Assembly (NCBI GenBank): GCA_016213325.1
Contig: JACRAY010000011.1
Span: forward strand, 248,001 to 312,000
Origin: Burkholderiales bacterium
GTDB taxonomy: Bacteria > Pseudomonadota > Gammaproteobacteria > Burkholderiales > Burkholderiaceae_C
Length of the DNA stretch: 64,000 nt
Reading direction: 5' to 3'
Below, piece by piece: positions 1-8,766 of this stretch. A program made the translations under genes and the position numbers. The notes under the pieces are model-generated. The model worked only from the letters and a program-made list of their open reading frames with translations, searched no databases and was not told the origin of the DNA. The number at the start of each line of letters is the position of its first letter. Position 1 is the first letter of the stretch.

Positions 1-2684
1 ATGACGATCAGGGTTTCGGCGAGGCGGCGGAAGTTCAGGTACAGCAGCATGAAGATGATGGCCAGCGTCAGCGGCACCACCACCTTCATGCGGTCGATGG
101 CGCGCTCCATGTACTCGAACTGGCCGCTCCACGTCGCGTAGTAGCCGGGCGGGAACTTCACCTGCTCCGCCACGGCCTTGCGCGCCTCGGCCACGTAGGA
201 GCCGATGTCGCGGTCGCGGATGTCGACGAAGATGTAGGCGGACAGCAGCGCGTTCTCGGTGCGGATGCCGGGCGTGCCGCGCACCACCTGCACGCGCGCC
301 ACCTGTCCCAGCGGGATCATGGTGCGGCCGTCCATCGTGGGCACCAGCACCTCGCGTTCGATCTGCTGCGGATTGGACCGCAAGTCGCGCGGGTAGCGCA
401 CCGTCACGCCGTAGCGCTCGCGCCCCTCGACGGTCGTGGTCACCAGCTCCCCGCCGAGCGCCGTGCCGATCACTTCCTGCAGGTCCCCCACCGACATGCC
501 GTAGCGCGCCAGCTGCACGCGGTCGGGCTCGATGTTGAGGTACGAGCCGCCCGTGATGCGTTCGGCGAACGCCGAAGTGGTGCCGGGGACCTTCTTGACG
601 ACCGCCTCGATCTCACGGGCCACGCGTTCCATCTCGTCGAGGTCCTTGCCGAACACCTTGATGCCGATGGGCGTGCGGATGCCGGTGGACAGCATGTCGA
701 TGCGCGCCTTGATCGGCATGGTCCACGCGTTCGACACACCCGGAAACTGCAGCGCCCGGTCCATCTCGGCGATCAGCTTGTCAGTGGTCATGCCGGGCCG
801 CCACTCGGACTCCGGCTTCAGGTTGACCACCGTCTCGAACATCTCCACCGGCGCCGGGTCGGTCGCCGTGTTGGCGCGGCCGGCCTTGCCGTAGACGGAG
901 GCCACCTCGGGAAAGCTCCGGATGATCTTGTCCTGCGTCTGCAGCACCTCGGCCGCCTTCGTGATCGACATGCCGGGCAGCGACGAGGGCATGTACAGCA
1001 GCGTGCCTTCGTTGAGCGTCGGCATGAACTCGGTGCCCAGCCGGCTGGCCGGGTACAGCGTGGCGGCCATCGCGAGCACGGCGAGTGCCAGCGTCGCCTT
1101 CTTCCAGCGCATCACGCCCGCGATGAGCGGGCGGTACGCCCAGATGAGGAAGCGGTTCACCGGGTTCTTCGCCTCGGGCAGGATGCGCCCGCGGATGAAC
1201 AGCATCATCAGCACCGGCACCAGCGTCACCGACAGCAGCGCCGCGCCCGCCATCGAGAAGGTCTTGGTATAGGCGAGCGGCGAGAACAGCCGACCCTCCT
1301 GCGACTCCAGCGTGAAAACCGGCAGGAACGACACCGTGATCACCAGTAGCGAGAAGAAGAGGGCAGGCCCCACCTCGCGGCAGGCGTCCAGCATGGCCGA
1401 GGCGCGCTGCGCCGTCGTGTGCTGCGGCGCGAGCCGCTCGATGTGCTTGTGCGCGTTCTCGATCATGACGATGGCCGCGTCGACCATGGCGCCGATCGCG
1501 ATGGCGATGCCGCCCAGGCTCATCAGGTTGGAGTTCATGCCGAGCAGCCGCATGGCGATGAAGGCCATCAGCACGCCCACCGGCAGCATGACGATGGCCA
1601 CCAGCGCGGAGCGCACGTGCAGCAGGAACACGACGCACACCAGCGCGACGATCAGGCTCTCCTCCAGCAGCGTGCGCACCAGGGTGTCGATGGCGCGGTG
1701 GATCAGCTCGGAGCGGTCGTACACCGCCTGGATGGACACGCCTTCGGGCAGGCCGGAAGAGATTTCCGCCACCTTCGCCTTCAGGTTGCCGATCACTTCC
1801 AGCGCATTCTGGCCGTAGCGCGCCATCGCGATGCCGGACACCACCTCGCCCTCGCCGTTCAGCTCGGCGAGGCCGCGGCGCTCGTCGGGCACCAGTTCCA
1901 CCCGCGCGATGTCGCGAACCAGCACCGGCGTGCCCATCTCGCTTTTCACCGCGAGGTTGGCGATGTCGTCCGCGCCGCGCAGGTAGCCCTTGCCGCGCAC
2001 CATGTACTCGGTCTCGGCCATCTCGACCACCCGGCCGCCGACGTCGCGGTTGGAGTCGCGGATCACCTGCGTCACCTTGGCCAGCGTGATGCCGTAGGCG
2101 CGCAGCTTCACCGGATCCACCGTCACCTGGTAGGTCTGCACGAAGCCGCCGATCGAAGCGACCTCCGCCACGCCGTGCGCCTTGGTGAGCTGGTAGCGCA
2201 CGTACCAGTCCTGGATGCTGCGCAGCTCCGCCAGCGAGCGGTCCTTCGCCAGCAGCACGTACTGGTAGACCCAGCCCACGCCGGTGGCGTCCGGGCCGAG
2301 CGACGGGGACACGCCGCGCGGCAGCTTCGCCGAGGCGAAGTTGAGGTATTCCAGCACGCGCGTGCGCGCCCAGTAGATGTCGGTGCCGTCCTCGAAGATG
2401 ACGTACACGAACGAAGCGCCGAAGAACGAGAAGCCGCGCACCACCTTCGACTTGGGCACGGCCAGCATGGCCGTGGTGAGCGGGTAGGTGACCTGGTCCT
2501 CCACCACCTGCGGCGCCTGCCCCGGGTACTCGGTGTAGACGATCACCTGCGCGTCCGACAGGTCGGGCAGCGCGTCCAGCGGGGTCTTCAGCACCGCATA
2601 GATGCCGCCCAGCACGATGAAGGCCGTGGCGAGCAGCACGAGGAAGGGGTTGCGTCCCGACCAGTCGATGACCCTGGAGAGCAT
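1..2684 (-). CDS. cusA: Heavy-metal efflux RND pump CusA/CzcA family, C-terminus cut by window edge
   Basis: Inner-membrane proton-driven RND subunit that exports Cu(I)/Ag(I) or similar cations through a tripartite channel. About 894 residues are present; the family is usually about 1,040, so roughly the last 150 residues lie beyond base 1. The start at 2684 gives an N-terminal segment MLSRVIDWSGRNPF followed by the first membrane helix, typical of CusA. The transmembrane proton-relay segment with Asp, GAMVDAAIVMIENAHK, is present near residue 400. It starts 13 bases after cusB ends, so it is the last gene of a cusCBA operon. The choice of copper/silver over zinc/cobalt rests on the CusF-type domain of the adjacent cusB; the pump sequence alone does not prove the substrate. 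Confidence 0.9.
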   Translation of the reverse strand, partial: MLSRVIDWSGRNPFLVLLATAFIVLGGIYAVLKTPLDALPDLSDAQVIVYTEYPGQAPQVVEDQVTYPLTTAMLAVPKSKVVRGFSFFGASFVYVIFEDGTDIYWARTRVLEYLNFASAKLPRGVSPSLGPDATGVGWVYQYVLLAKDRSLAELRSIQDWYVRYQLTKAHGVAEVASIGGFVQTYQVTVDPVKLRAYGITLAKVTQVIRDSNRDVGGRVVEMAETEYMVRGKGYLRGADDIANLAVKSEMGTPVLVRDIARVELVPDERRGLAELNGEGEVVSGIAMARYGQNALEVIGNLKAKVAEISSGLPEGVSIQAVYDRSELIHRAIDTLVRTLLEESLIVALVCVVFLLHVRSALVAIVMLPVGVLMAFIAMRLLGMNSNLMSLGGIAIAIGAMVDAAIVMIENAHKHIERLAPQHTTAQRASAMLDACREVGPALFFSLLVITVSFLPVFTLESQEGRLFSPLAYTKTFSMAGAALLSVTLVPVLMMLFIRGRILPEAKNPVNRFLIWAYRPLIAGVMRWKKATLALAVLAMAATLYPASRLGTEFMPTLNEGTLLYMPSSLPGMSITKAAEVLQTQDKIIRSFPEVASVYGKAGRANTATDPAPVEMFETVVNLKPESEWRPGMTTDKLIAEMDRALQFPGVSNAWTMPIKARIDMLSTGIRTPIGIKVFGKDLDEMERVAREIEAVVKKVPGTTSAFAERITGGSYLNIEPDRVQLARYGMSVGDLQEVIGTALGGELVTTTVEGRERYGVTVRYPRDLRSNPQQIEREVLVPTMDGRTMIPLGQVARVQVVRGTPGIRTENALLSAYIFVDIRDRDIGSYVAEARKAVAEQVKFPPGYYATWSGQFEYMERAIDRMKVVVPLTLAIIFMLLYLNFRRLAETLIV

Positions 2685-2697
2685 GGCGGGCTTCCCT

Positions 2698-4188
2698 TCA
2701 GCGCGTGACCGAGGTCACGACCCATTCGCCCGGCTTGCGCTCGACGAACTCGAAATTCACCCTGGCGCCCGGCTTCAGGTCCTTCAGCAGCGACGCATTG
2801 GCAGCCTGGAATTCCATGGTCATGGCGGGCCACTTGAGGGCGGGCACGGGCGAGTGGGCCAGCGTGAGCGTGCCCGCCTGCGTGTCGACCGACGCCACGG
2901 TGCCCTGGGCCTTGTGGCCGACCGATGGGGACGAGCTGCCCATGCCGCCGACCGCGGCCTTCAGGTTGCTTTCCGCGTCGATCAGGAAGTTGGCCGTCAC
3001 CACCACCTGCTCGCCTTCGCCCACGCCATCGAGCACCTGCACGTACTTGTCGCTGCGCGCGCCGAGCTTCACCTCGCGCGGCTCGAAGCGGCCGGCCTCC
3101 AGCTGCACCAGCACGATGCGCCGCGTGCCGCTGTCGATCACGGCGGATTCGGGCACGGTCAGCACGGGCGCCGGGCTGCCTGCAGGCAGCTCGACCTGGG
3201 CGAACATCGCCGGCTTCAGCAGCGCGCCGCTGTTGGGCAGCTCGATGCGCACGGGGATGGTCCGGGTCTCTGGCTTGAGCGTCGGGTACACGTAGGTGAT
3301 CACGCCGCGGAACGTCTTGTCCGGGTAGGCGTTGATCTTCACCGTGGCCTGCGCGCCCGGCCTGGTGAAGGCGATGTCCTGCTCGGGCACGTCGGCGATC
3401 ACCCACACGGCGCCCAGGTCCGTCACCTGGTACAGCATCTCCCCCGGCATGAAGCGCATGCCCTGCAGCGCCTTCTTCTCCGTGACGATGCCGCCGACCG
3501 GCGAGCGGAACGTGACCGTGCGGCGCACGTCGCCCGACTTCGCGAGGGCTTCCACCTGTTCGGCCGGGATGTCCCAGTTGCGCAGCCTGAGCAGCGCCGA
3601 CTCGGCGAGCTGCCGCATGCCGGTGGCGCCGTCGCCGGTGAGCGTGCGCATGCCCTGCGCCGCGATGGCGTACTCGCGCTGCGCCGACACCAGCTCGGGG
3701 CTGTACACCTCGAACAGGGGCTGGCCGCGGCCCACCGGCTGGCCGGTGGCGTTGACGTGCAGCTTCTCCACGTAACCCTCGAACTTGGCGGTCACGGAGT
3801 ACATGCGGCGCTCGTCCGGCTCCACCCGGCCGCTGGCCCGGACGGTCCGCCCCAGCGGCCGCAGCGCCGCCGCTTCGACGCGCACGCCGAGCTTCTGCAC
3901 CTTGTCGGGACTCATGCGCACCTGTCCGGGCGGGACGGCCTCCTCCCCTTCGAACACGGGGATGTAGTCCATGCCCATCGAGTCCTTCTTCGGAGTCGCC
4001 GAGGTGTCGGGCAGGCCCATCGGGTTGCGGTAGTAGAGGACCTTGCGCTGCGCGGGCTGCGCAGCGGGCGTCCCGGCGCTGGCGACCGGGCCGGCCGAGG
4101 CGTGGGGGCGTGAGCCCCACCATTGGCCGACGGCGAGGCCGGCGATGGCGATGCCGGCGGCGAGGAGGGCGGCGTGGGTGTTCTTCAC
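2698..4188 (-). CDS. cusB: Efflux RND periplasmic adaptor CusB with N-terminal metal-binding and C-terminal CusF domains
   Basis: Membrane-fusion protein of 496 residues linking the RND pump to the outer-membrane channel. It begins with an N-terminal signal or anchor (VKNTHAALLAAGIAIAGLAVG). A heavy-metal-binding segment with YYRNPMGLPDTS and DSMGMDYIP follows at about residues 50-80. Next come the barrel-sandwich/beta-barrel adaptor region and a CusF-like domain over the last 80 or so residues (WPAMTMEF motif, Met/Trp copper ligands). I chose the GTG at 4188 because it overlaps the stop of the upstream TolC-like gene (GTGA), implying translational coupling, and because the protein then starts at the signal. 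The fused CusF domain suggests that metal is captured in the periplasm and handed directly to the pump. Confidence 0.9.
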   Translation of the reverse strand: MKNTHAALLAAGIAIAGLAVGQWWGSRPHASAGPVASAGTPAAQPAQRKVLYYRNPMGLPDTSATPKKDSMGMDYIPVFEGEEAVPPGQVRMSPDKVQKLGVRVEAAALRPLGRTVRASGRVEPDERRMYSVTAKFEGYVEKLHVNATGQPVGRGQPLFEVYSPELVSAQREYAIAAQGMRTLTGDGATGMRQLAESALLRLRNWDIPAEQVEALAKSGDVRRTVTFRSPVGGIVTEKKALQGMRFMPGEMLYQVTDLGAVWVIADVPEQDIAFTRPGAQATVKINAYPDKTFRGVITYVYPTLKPETRTIPVRIELPNSGALLKPAMFAQVELPAGSPAPVLTVPESAVIDSGTRRIVLVQLEAGRFEPREVKLGARSDKYVQVLDGVGEGEQVVVTANFLIDAESNLKAAVGGMGSSSPSVGHKAQGTVASVDTQAGTLTLAHSPVPALKWPAMTMEFQAANASLLKDLKPGARVNFEFVERKPGEWVVTSVTR

Positions 4189-5396
4189 AGGTCTTCTCCG
4201 ACGGTGCGTTCGATTTCGGCGAGGCGCATGCGCGCCTCCACTTGCGCCTTCAGCAGGTCGAGGCGCGCCTTGCGGATCTGCCGCTGTGCATCCAGCACGG
4301 CTGCAAAATCGACCTTGCCGTTCTCGTAGGCGGCCAGCGCCGACTTGAGCACCAGCTCCGACTGGGGCAGCTGCTGCCCCTGCACCAGGGCCTCGGTGCG
4401 GCGTGCGGCTTCCATGGCGGACAGCTGCTCCTCCAGCTCCGCGCCGAGCTGGTTCGCGACCGCCTCGGAGCGCGCGCGCGCGGCCGCCAGCATCGCCAGG
4501 GCTTCGCTTTCCTGCGAACGGCGTGCCGACTGCTGCAGCGGCAGCATCACTTCCACCATCACGGCCCAGCCGGCGATGCGCGAGCCCATCTGCGTGGGCG
4601 ACACGCCGACGCTGAAGTCGGGGTAGCGGTTGCGCCAGGTGAGCTGGCGGTTGGCCTCGGCAGCGTCCAGCCGGGCGGCCTCGGCACGCGCGAGTGGGTT
4701 GACGCTGCGTGCCCTGGCCACCAGGTCGTCCCAGGACAGCGCGGCGGGCAGCGCCGGCAGCAACTGCGGCTCGGCCATGGCCGCGGCCGGCTCGCGTGCC
4801 AGCAGGCCGTTGAGGCGCGCGCGCAGCTGCCGCTTCTCGCTGGCTATGCCTACCAGCTCCGCGCGCATGGCAGTCTGTTCCAGCTGCGCGCGGATCGCAT
4901 CCTGCTGCGGCGCCAGGCCGCCCGCATAGCGCACCTGCGCCACCTGTTCCATGCGGCCCACCAGATCCAGCACTTCCTGCGTGATGCGCTCGCTGCGCAC
5001 CGCCTGGAAGAACTGCGCGTAGGCCGTCTTGATGCGCATCGCCTGCTCGGCCCAGGTGGCGGCAGCCCGCGCCTGCGCCTGCCGCACGTCGGCCTCGGCT
5101 GCGCTGCGCTTCGCATCGCGCTTGCCGAACGCCGGCAGCGGCTGCATCAGGGTGTATTTGGTCTCGCGCTCGGCACGCGCCTTGTTGAGGCTTTCGAACT
5201 CCACCCGTAGCAAGGGGTCGGGCAGGGCGCCGGCGGGCAGCACGCGCTCGGCGGCGGCGTCCGACTCGCGCTGCATGGCGGCCAGTTCGGGGTTGCTGCG
5301 GCGCGCGTGGGCCAGCAGCGAGGGCAGGTCGGCGCCCAGCGGCTGCGCGGCGGCGCCCATGGAGACGAGCAGGGACAGGAGCAATAGCGTTTTCAT
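4185..5396 (-). CDS. cusC: TolC-family outer-membrane efflux channel CusC-like
   Basis: Outer-membrane factor of 403 residues completing the tripartite efflux system. The start at 5396 is chosen because it opens a clear signal peptide (MKTLLLLSLLVSMGAAAQP); a longer reading frame upstream adds only an uncharged, Pro-rich extension. Long Ala/Glu/Gln/Arg-rich heptad stretches, for example around SDAAAERVLP and ERETKYTLMQPLPAFGKR, match the alpha-helical tunnel of the family, and the SPTQMGSRIAGW segment suits the barrel strands. It lacks the N-terminal lipobox Cys of E. coli CusC. It is the first gene of the leftward cusCBA operon and overlaps cusB by four bases. Confidence 0.88.
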   Translation of the reverse strand: MKTLLLLSLLVSMGAAAQPLGADLPSLLAHARRSNPELAAMQRESDAAAERVLPAGALPDPLLRVEFESLNKARAERETKYTLMQPLPAFGKRDAKRSAAEADVRQAQARAAATWAEQAMRIKTAYAQFFQAVRSERITQEVLDLVGRMEQVAQVRYAGGLAPQQDAIRAQLEQTAMRAELVGIASEKRQLRARLNGLLAREPAAAMAEPQLLPALPAALSWDDLVARARSVNPLARAEAARLDAAEANRQLTWRNRYPDFSVGVSPTQMGSRIAGWAVMVEVMLPLQQSARRSQESEALAMLAAARARSEAVANQLGAELEEQLSAMEAARRTEALVQGQQLPQSELVLKSALAAYENGKVDFAAVLDAQRQIRKARLDLLKAQVEARMRLAEIERTVGEDL

Positions 5397-5496
5397 TTCG
5401 CCTGGTTTCGAGGTGGGCACCGGGGCCCGATCGGGTTGGCTGGCGCTGCACGGGTGCCTGGGCACCGCGCAGCGGACGCACTACGGGCGTGAAGGC

Positions 5497-5850
5497 CTAG
5501 GCGATGGGGGGTTTGGACACCGGATAGGTGTCGGCGCTGGCGAACGGGGCGGCGCCCTCGTCGCGCGGCGCGCAGGGCTGCGGCTGGGTGGCCTGGACCA
5601 TGACGACAGGCAGCGCGTGCAGCGAGCAAGCCTGGCAAAGCGTGCAGGAAACTTCGCTGGCGGTATCGCCCGTGGCCGGGTCGCTCGCCGCCTGCGCGCA
5701 ATGTTCGTGCGACATGACGGCGTCCTGTAGCTGCGCGGCGACCACGCCGGCTTGCAACTGCTGCGCCAGCATCTGCCCGGCGATGGCTTCGCCGCCCCAG
5801 CCGCGCAGCAGGAGCACGGCGACCAGCAGCAGCAGCAGGCGTTGTCTCAT
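5497..5850 (-). CDS. Small Cys-rich secreted protein, possibly DUF2946-like
   Basis: About 117 residues from the ATG at 5850 (a second ATG lies at 5871). It starts with a strong hydrophobic segment (RQRLLLLLVAVLLL), so it is probably secreted or anchored. The middle has HEHC and a cluster CTLCQACSLHALP, and the end is Pro-rich (VSKPPIA). Small proteins with a C-x-x-C/H cluster and a Pro-rich tail beside copper efflux genes are often placed in DUF2946. The resemblance here is partial, so that is only a suggestion. It lies just upstream of cusC on the same strand, which fits a periplasmic metal-related role. Confidence 0.55.
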   Translation of the reverse strand: MRQRLLLLLVAVLLLRGWGGEAIAGQMLAQQLQAGVVAAQLQDAVMSHEHCAQAASDPATGDTASEVSCTLCQACSLHALPVVMVQATQPQPCAPRDEGAAPFASADTYPVSKPPIA

Positions 5851-5937
5851 GGTGGGGATGATAGCCCGCACGGGGGTGGCTTGCGCTTGCGCTTCGTCAA
5901 CTGCCGGCCGGCCTGCCTAGAATCCGGCGGCGTGCCC

Positions 5938-6690
5938 ATGCCTTTGCGCCCCTTCCTCCGAACCCTCGTCCTGCTGGCCGCAGCCGCGTGCCCGCCGGTG
6001 GGCTGGGCCGCCGCGCCCGAAGTACAGCTCGATGCGCTGACCACGACCGAGGTGCGCGACGCCCTGCGCGCCGGCACTACCACCATCCTCATCCCCATCG
6101 GCGGCACCGAGCAGAACGGCGCGCACATGGCGCTGGGCAAGCACAACTACCGCGCGGCCTTTCTCTCGGAACGGATCGCGCTGAAGCTGGGCAAGACCCT
6201 CGTCGCCCCGGTGGTCGCCTACGTGCCCGAACCTGCCGGGCACATGCGGCATGCGGGCACGGTTTCAGTGCCCGACGCGGCCTTCTCGGCAATGGTTGCC
6301 GCGGTGGCGGGCAGTCTCCGGCAGCACGGCTTCAAGGACATCGTGCTGCTCGGCGATTCGGGCGACTACCAGCCGCTGCTGAGGCAACTGGCCGCGCGGC
6401 TCACGCGCGACTGGGCTGCTTCGGGCGTGCGGGTGCACCACGCCGATGCCTACTACCGGGCAGCGACCACAGGCTTTCGCGAGCTGTTGCGCGAGCGCGG
6501 CCATGCCGGGTCGGAGGTCGCTGCCCACGCGGGGCTGGCCGATACCTCGCTGATGATGGCAATCGACCCTTCGCGGGTGCGCGCCGGCGCCCCGTCCGGC
6601 AGTTCGGCCGCCCTCGGCCAGTTGGGGGTGGATCTCGTGATAGAAACGACGGTCGCCGCGATCCGCGAAGCCGCTGCGGCGCGCCGCTGA
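5938..6690 (+). CDS. Creatininase-family amidohydrolase-like protein, secreted
   Basis: 250 residues from the ATG at 5938; a GTG two codons upstream is an alternative start. A signal peptide (LRTLVLLAAAACPPVGWAAAP) precedes a creatininase-like domain. It has the family opening TILIPIGGTEQNGAHM with LGKHN just after, where metal ligands normally sit, and VLLGDSGDYQP in place of the usual NGHGGN. The change in the second motif makes hydrolase activity uncertain. Creatininases are metal-dependent amidohydrolases, also used in cofactor maturation. It is followed 16 bases later by a beta-propeller protein, probably in the same operon. The substrate cannot be deduced. Confidence 0.75.
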   Translation: MPLRPFLRTLVLLAAAACPPVGWAAAPEVQLDALTTTEVRDALRAGTTTILIPIGGTEQNGAHMALGKHNYRAAFLSERIALKLGKTLVAPVVAYVPEPAGHMRHAGTVSVPDAAFSAMVAAVAGSLRQHGFKDIVLLGDSGDYQPLLRQLAARLTRDWAASGVRVHHADAYYRAATTGFRELLRERGHAGSEVAAHAGLADTSLMMAIDPSRVRAGAPSGSSAALGQLGVDLVIETTVAAIREAAAARR

Positions 6691-6706
6691 AAAAGGAAAC
6701 GTTCGA

Positions 6707-7957
6707 ATGACCCGCCACCCGGTCCTGGGCGCCATTGCCTTCGCCCTCTCGGCTGCTGCCTTCGCGCAGGGCACGCCCGCCGTGGTGACGGTGCCCGGCA
6801 TGCCGGGCGTGCCCGAGCCGAAGAACCTGTACAGCGAAGTGGTCGCGGGCAAGCTGTCACCGGCGGTCTCGGGGCACCTGGAACGCATCTACGTGCCCAA
6901 CCGTGGCGACCACACCGTGTCGGTCATCGACCCGGCGACGCTGAAGGTAGTGTCGGTGTTCAAGGTGGGCATCCACCCGCAGCACGTGGTGCCTTCGTGG
7001 GACCTCACGACGCTGTGGGTCGCCAACAATGCCGAAGGCCGCACCGACGGCAGCCTGACGCCGGTGGACCCGCTCACCGCCAGGCCCGGGCGCAACGTGC
7101 CGGTGGACGACCCGTACAACATGTACTGGTCGCCCGACGGCAAGTACGCCATCGTCGTGGCCGAGGCCTTCAAGCGGCTCGACTTCCGCGACGCGAAGAC
7201 GATGAAGCTGGAGTACTCGATCCCGACGCCCGGCTGCGACGGCATCAACCACGCCGACTTCTCCATTGACGGGCGGCACGCCATCTTCACCTGCGAATTC
7301 GGCGGCGCCATCACCAAGGTCGACCTGGTGAACCGCCGGGTGATGGAGACGATCCGCGTCACGCGCTACTTCGACCGGCCTGCGGTTCTGAACATCTTGG
7401 CGCGGCCCGGCCGCAAGCCGCACCGCATGCTGGACCCCGAGAACCCGCGGCAGACCATCATGACGATGCCCGGCATGCCGCAGGACGTGCGCGCTTCACC
7501 CGACGGCACGCGCTTCTACATAGCCGACATGATGGCCGACGGCGTGCACGTGATCGACTTCGCCACGTTCCGGCAAGTCGGCTTCATTCCCACCGGCGTC
7601 GGCGCGCACGGCCTGTACCCCAGCCGCGACGGCAAGCTGCTGTACGTGGCCAACCGGGGCAGCAACAAGATCCGCGGCACGCCGCGCGGGCCGGGCAGCG
7701 TGTCGGTGGTCGACTTCGCGACGGAGAAAGTGATCGCCGAGTGGAAGATCCCCGGCGGCGGCAGTCCCGACATGGGCAACGTGAGTGCCGACGGGCGCTA
7801 CCTGTGGCTGTCGGGGCGCTATGACAATGAGGTGTACCGCTTCGACACGGCCGACGGTTCGGTGGTGAAGGTCAAGGTCGGGCGCGAGCCGCACGGGCTG
7901 GCCGTGTGGCCGCAACCGGGGCGCTACTCACTGGGGCACACGGGCAACCTGCGCTGA
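6707..7957 (+). CDS. Periplasmic YVTN-type beta-propeller protein
   Basis: 416 residues with an obvious signal peptide (LGAIAFALSAAAFAQG). Repeated blade signatures, including RIYVPNRGDHTVSVIDPATL, TLWVANNAEG, KLLYVANRGSNKIRG and GSVSVVDFATEKVIAEWKIP, identify the YncE/YVTN seven-bladed propeller group. Some members bind haem d1 or help mature secreted redox enzymes; no haem ligand set was recognised here. A good ribosome site (AAAGGAAAC) precedes the ATG at 6707. It ends about 100 bases before tusA and is probably co-transcribed with the creatininase-like gene. A role in periplasmic redox or sulfur metabolism is only suggested by location. Confidence 0.75.
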   Translation: MTRHPVLGAIAFALSAAAFAQGTPAVVTVPGMPGVPEPKNLYSEVVAGKLSPAVSGHLERIYVPNRGDHTVSVIDPATLKVVSVFKVGIHPQHVVPSWDLTTLWVANNAEGRTDGSLTPVDPLTARPGRNVPVDDPYNMYWSPDGKYAIVVAEAFKRLDFRDAKTMKLEYSIPTPGCDGINHADFSIDGRHAIFTCEFGGAITKVDLVNRRVMETIRVTRYFDRPAVLNILARPGRKPHRMLDPENPRQTIMTMPGMPQDVRASPDGTRFYIADMMADGVHVIDFATFRQVGFIPTGVGAHGLYPSRDGKLLYVANRGSNKIRGTPRGPGSVSVVDFATEKVIAEWKIPGGGSPDMGNVSADGRYLWLSGRYDNEVYRFDTADGSVVKVKVGREPHGLAVWPQPGRYSLGHTGNLR

Positions 7958-7972
7958 GCCCGACCCGGCGAC

Positions 7973-8015
7973 TACCCGGAAGGGCTATGTCCGATGCCCC
8001 ATCCCGGTAATAGAC
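7973..8015 (+). promoter_or_regulatory. Candidate operator pair upstream of tusA
   Basis: In the 102-base gap before tusA lie two dyad elements: TACCC-GGAAG-GGCTA (centre 7980) and TGCCC-CATCC-CGGTA (centre 8002). TAGAC follows at 8011. The same arrangement, two such dyads then TRGAC, occurs in front of the operon starting at 15070 and of the tauE operon. It may be the site of a dimeric regulator such as the local NarL-type protein. That assignment is inference; the sequence similarity is seen directly. Confidence 0.45.
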
Positions 8016-8059
8016 GCCAGCCGCTTGATCCGGTCTCATCACGGCAGGAGACAAGCAGC

Positions 8060-8287
8060 ATGCATTTCGACAAGGAGTTCGACGCTTCGGGCCTGGCCTG
8101 CCCGATGCCGATCGTGAAGACCAAGAAGGCCCTGTCGGGCATGGCGGCCGGCCAGGTGCTGCGGGTGGTCGCCACCGACCCGGGGTCGGTGTGCGACATG
8201 CAGGCCTTCGCCGAGGAAACCGGCAACCCGCTGCTGTCCTCCACGCAGGAGACCGGCAAGTTCGTCTTCCTGCTGCGCAAGGGCTGA
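8060..8287 (+). CDS. tusA: TusA-family sulfurtransferase
   Basis: 75-residue cytoplasmic sulfur carrier. It has the family signature LACPMPIVKTKKAL, with the persulfide-carrying Cys in the CPxP motif near residue 14. The ATG at 8060 is preceded by AGGAG and gives the usual TusA length. In sulfur oxidisers TusA passes sulfane sulfur between rhodanese/DsrE2 and DsrEFH. The neighbours dsrE2 and yeeE (2 and 9 bases apart) support exactly that role. A second conserved Cys (VCDMQAF) is present. Confidence 0.93.
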   Translation: MHFDKEFDASGLACPMPIVKTKKALSGMAAGQVLRVVATDPGSVCDMQAFAEETGNPLLSSTQETGKFVFLLRKG

Positions 8288-8289
8288 CC

Positions 8290-8757
8290 ATGGCGAAGAA
8301 GATGGCCATCATCGCGACCAAGGGCGCGCTGGACATGGCCTACCCGCCCTTGATCCTCGCCTCCACCGCGGCCTCGCTCGGCTGGGACGTGAAGGTGTTC
8401 TTCACGTTCTACGGGCTGCAGCTGCTGCGCAAGGACCTCGACGGCATCGCGATCAGCCCGCTCGCCAACCCGGCGATGCCGATGCCCGTGCCCATGCCGG
8501 TGGTCGTGTCCATGCTGCCGGGCATGCAGGCGATGGCCACCAGCATGATGAAGGCCAAGATGCGCAAGAAGGGCGTCGCCAGCCTCGAGGAACTGCGCAG
8601 CGCCTGCCTGGAAGCGGACGTGGGTTTCATCGCCTGCCAGATGACCGTCGACCTGTTCGAGTTCAGCAAGGAAGACTTCATCGACGGCATCGAGTACGGT
8701 GGCGCCGCGACCTTCCTGAAGTTCGCCGGCGACACAGACGTCTGTCTGTTCATCTGA
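8290..8757 (+). CDS. dsrE2: DsrE2-type sulfur-trafficking protein
   Basis: 155 residues of the DsrE/F/DrsH fold, DsrE2 subgroup. It opens MAKKMAIIATKGALDMAYPPLIL and then has a hydrophobic Met/Pro-rich stretch (PAMPMPVPMPVVVSMLPGM) typical of the membrane-associated DsrE2 group. Conserved Cys residues sit in SACLEADVGFIACQMTVDLF, where sulfane sulfur is expected to bind. It lies two bases after tusA. The tusA-dsrE2 pair is a known sulfur-relay module in rDsr and sHdr sulfur oxidisers, moving sulfur toward DsrEFH and DsrC. Confidence 0.9.
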   Translation: MAKKMAIIATKGALDMAYPPLILASTAASLGWDVKVFFTFYGLQLLRKDLDGIAISPLANPAMPMPVPMPVVVSMLPGMQAMATSMMKAKMRKKGVASLEELRSACLEADVGFIACQMTVDLFEFSKEDFIDGIEYGGAATFLKFAGDTDVCLFI

Positions 8758-8766
8758 GGGCCCGCC

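Noticed and set aside
5397..5496. GGTGC-CTGG-GCACC hairpin upstream of cusC as a terminator
   Set aside because: Five-base stem without a T-run; too weak to call.
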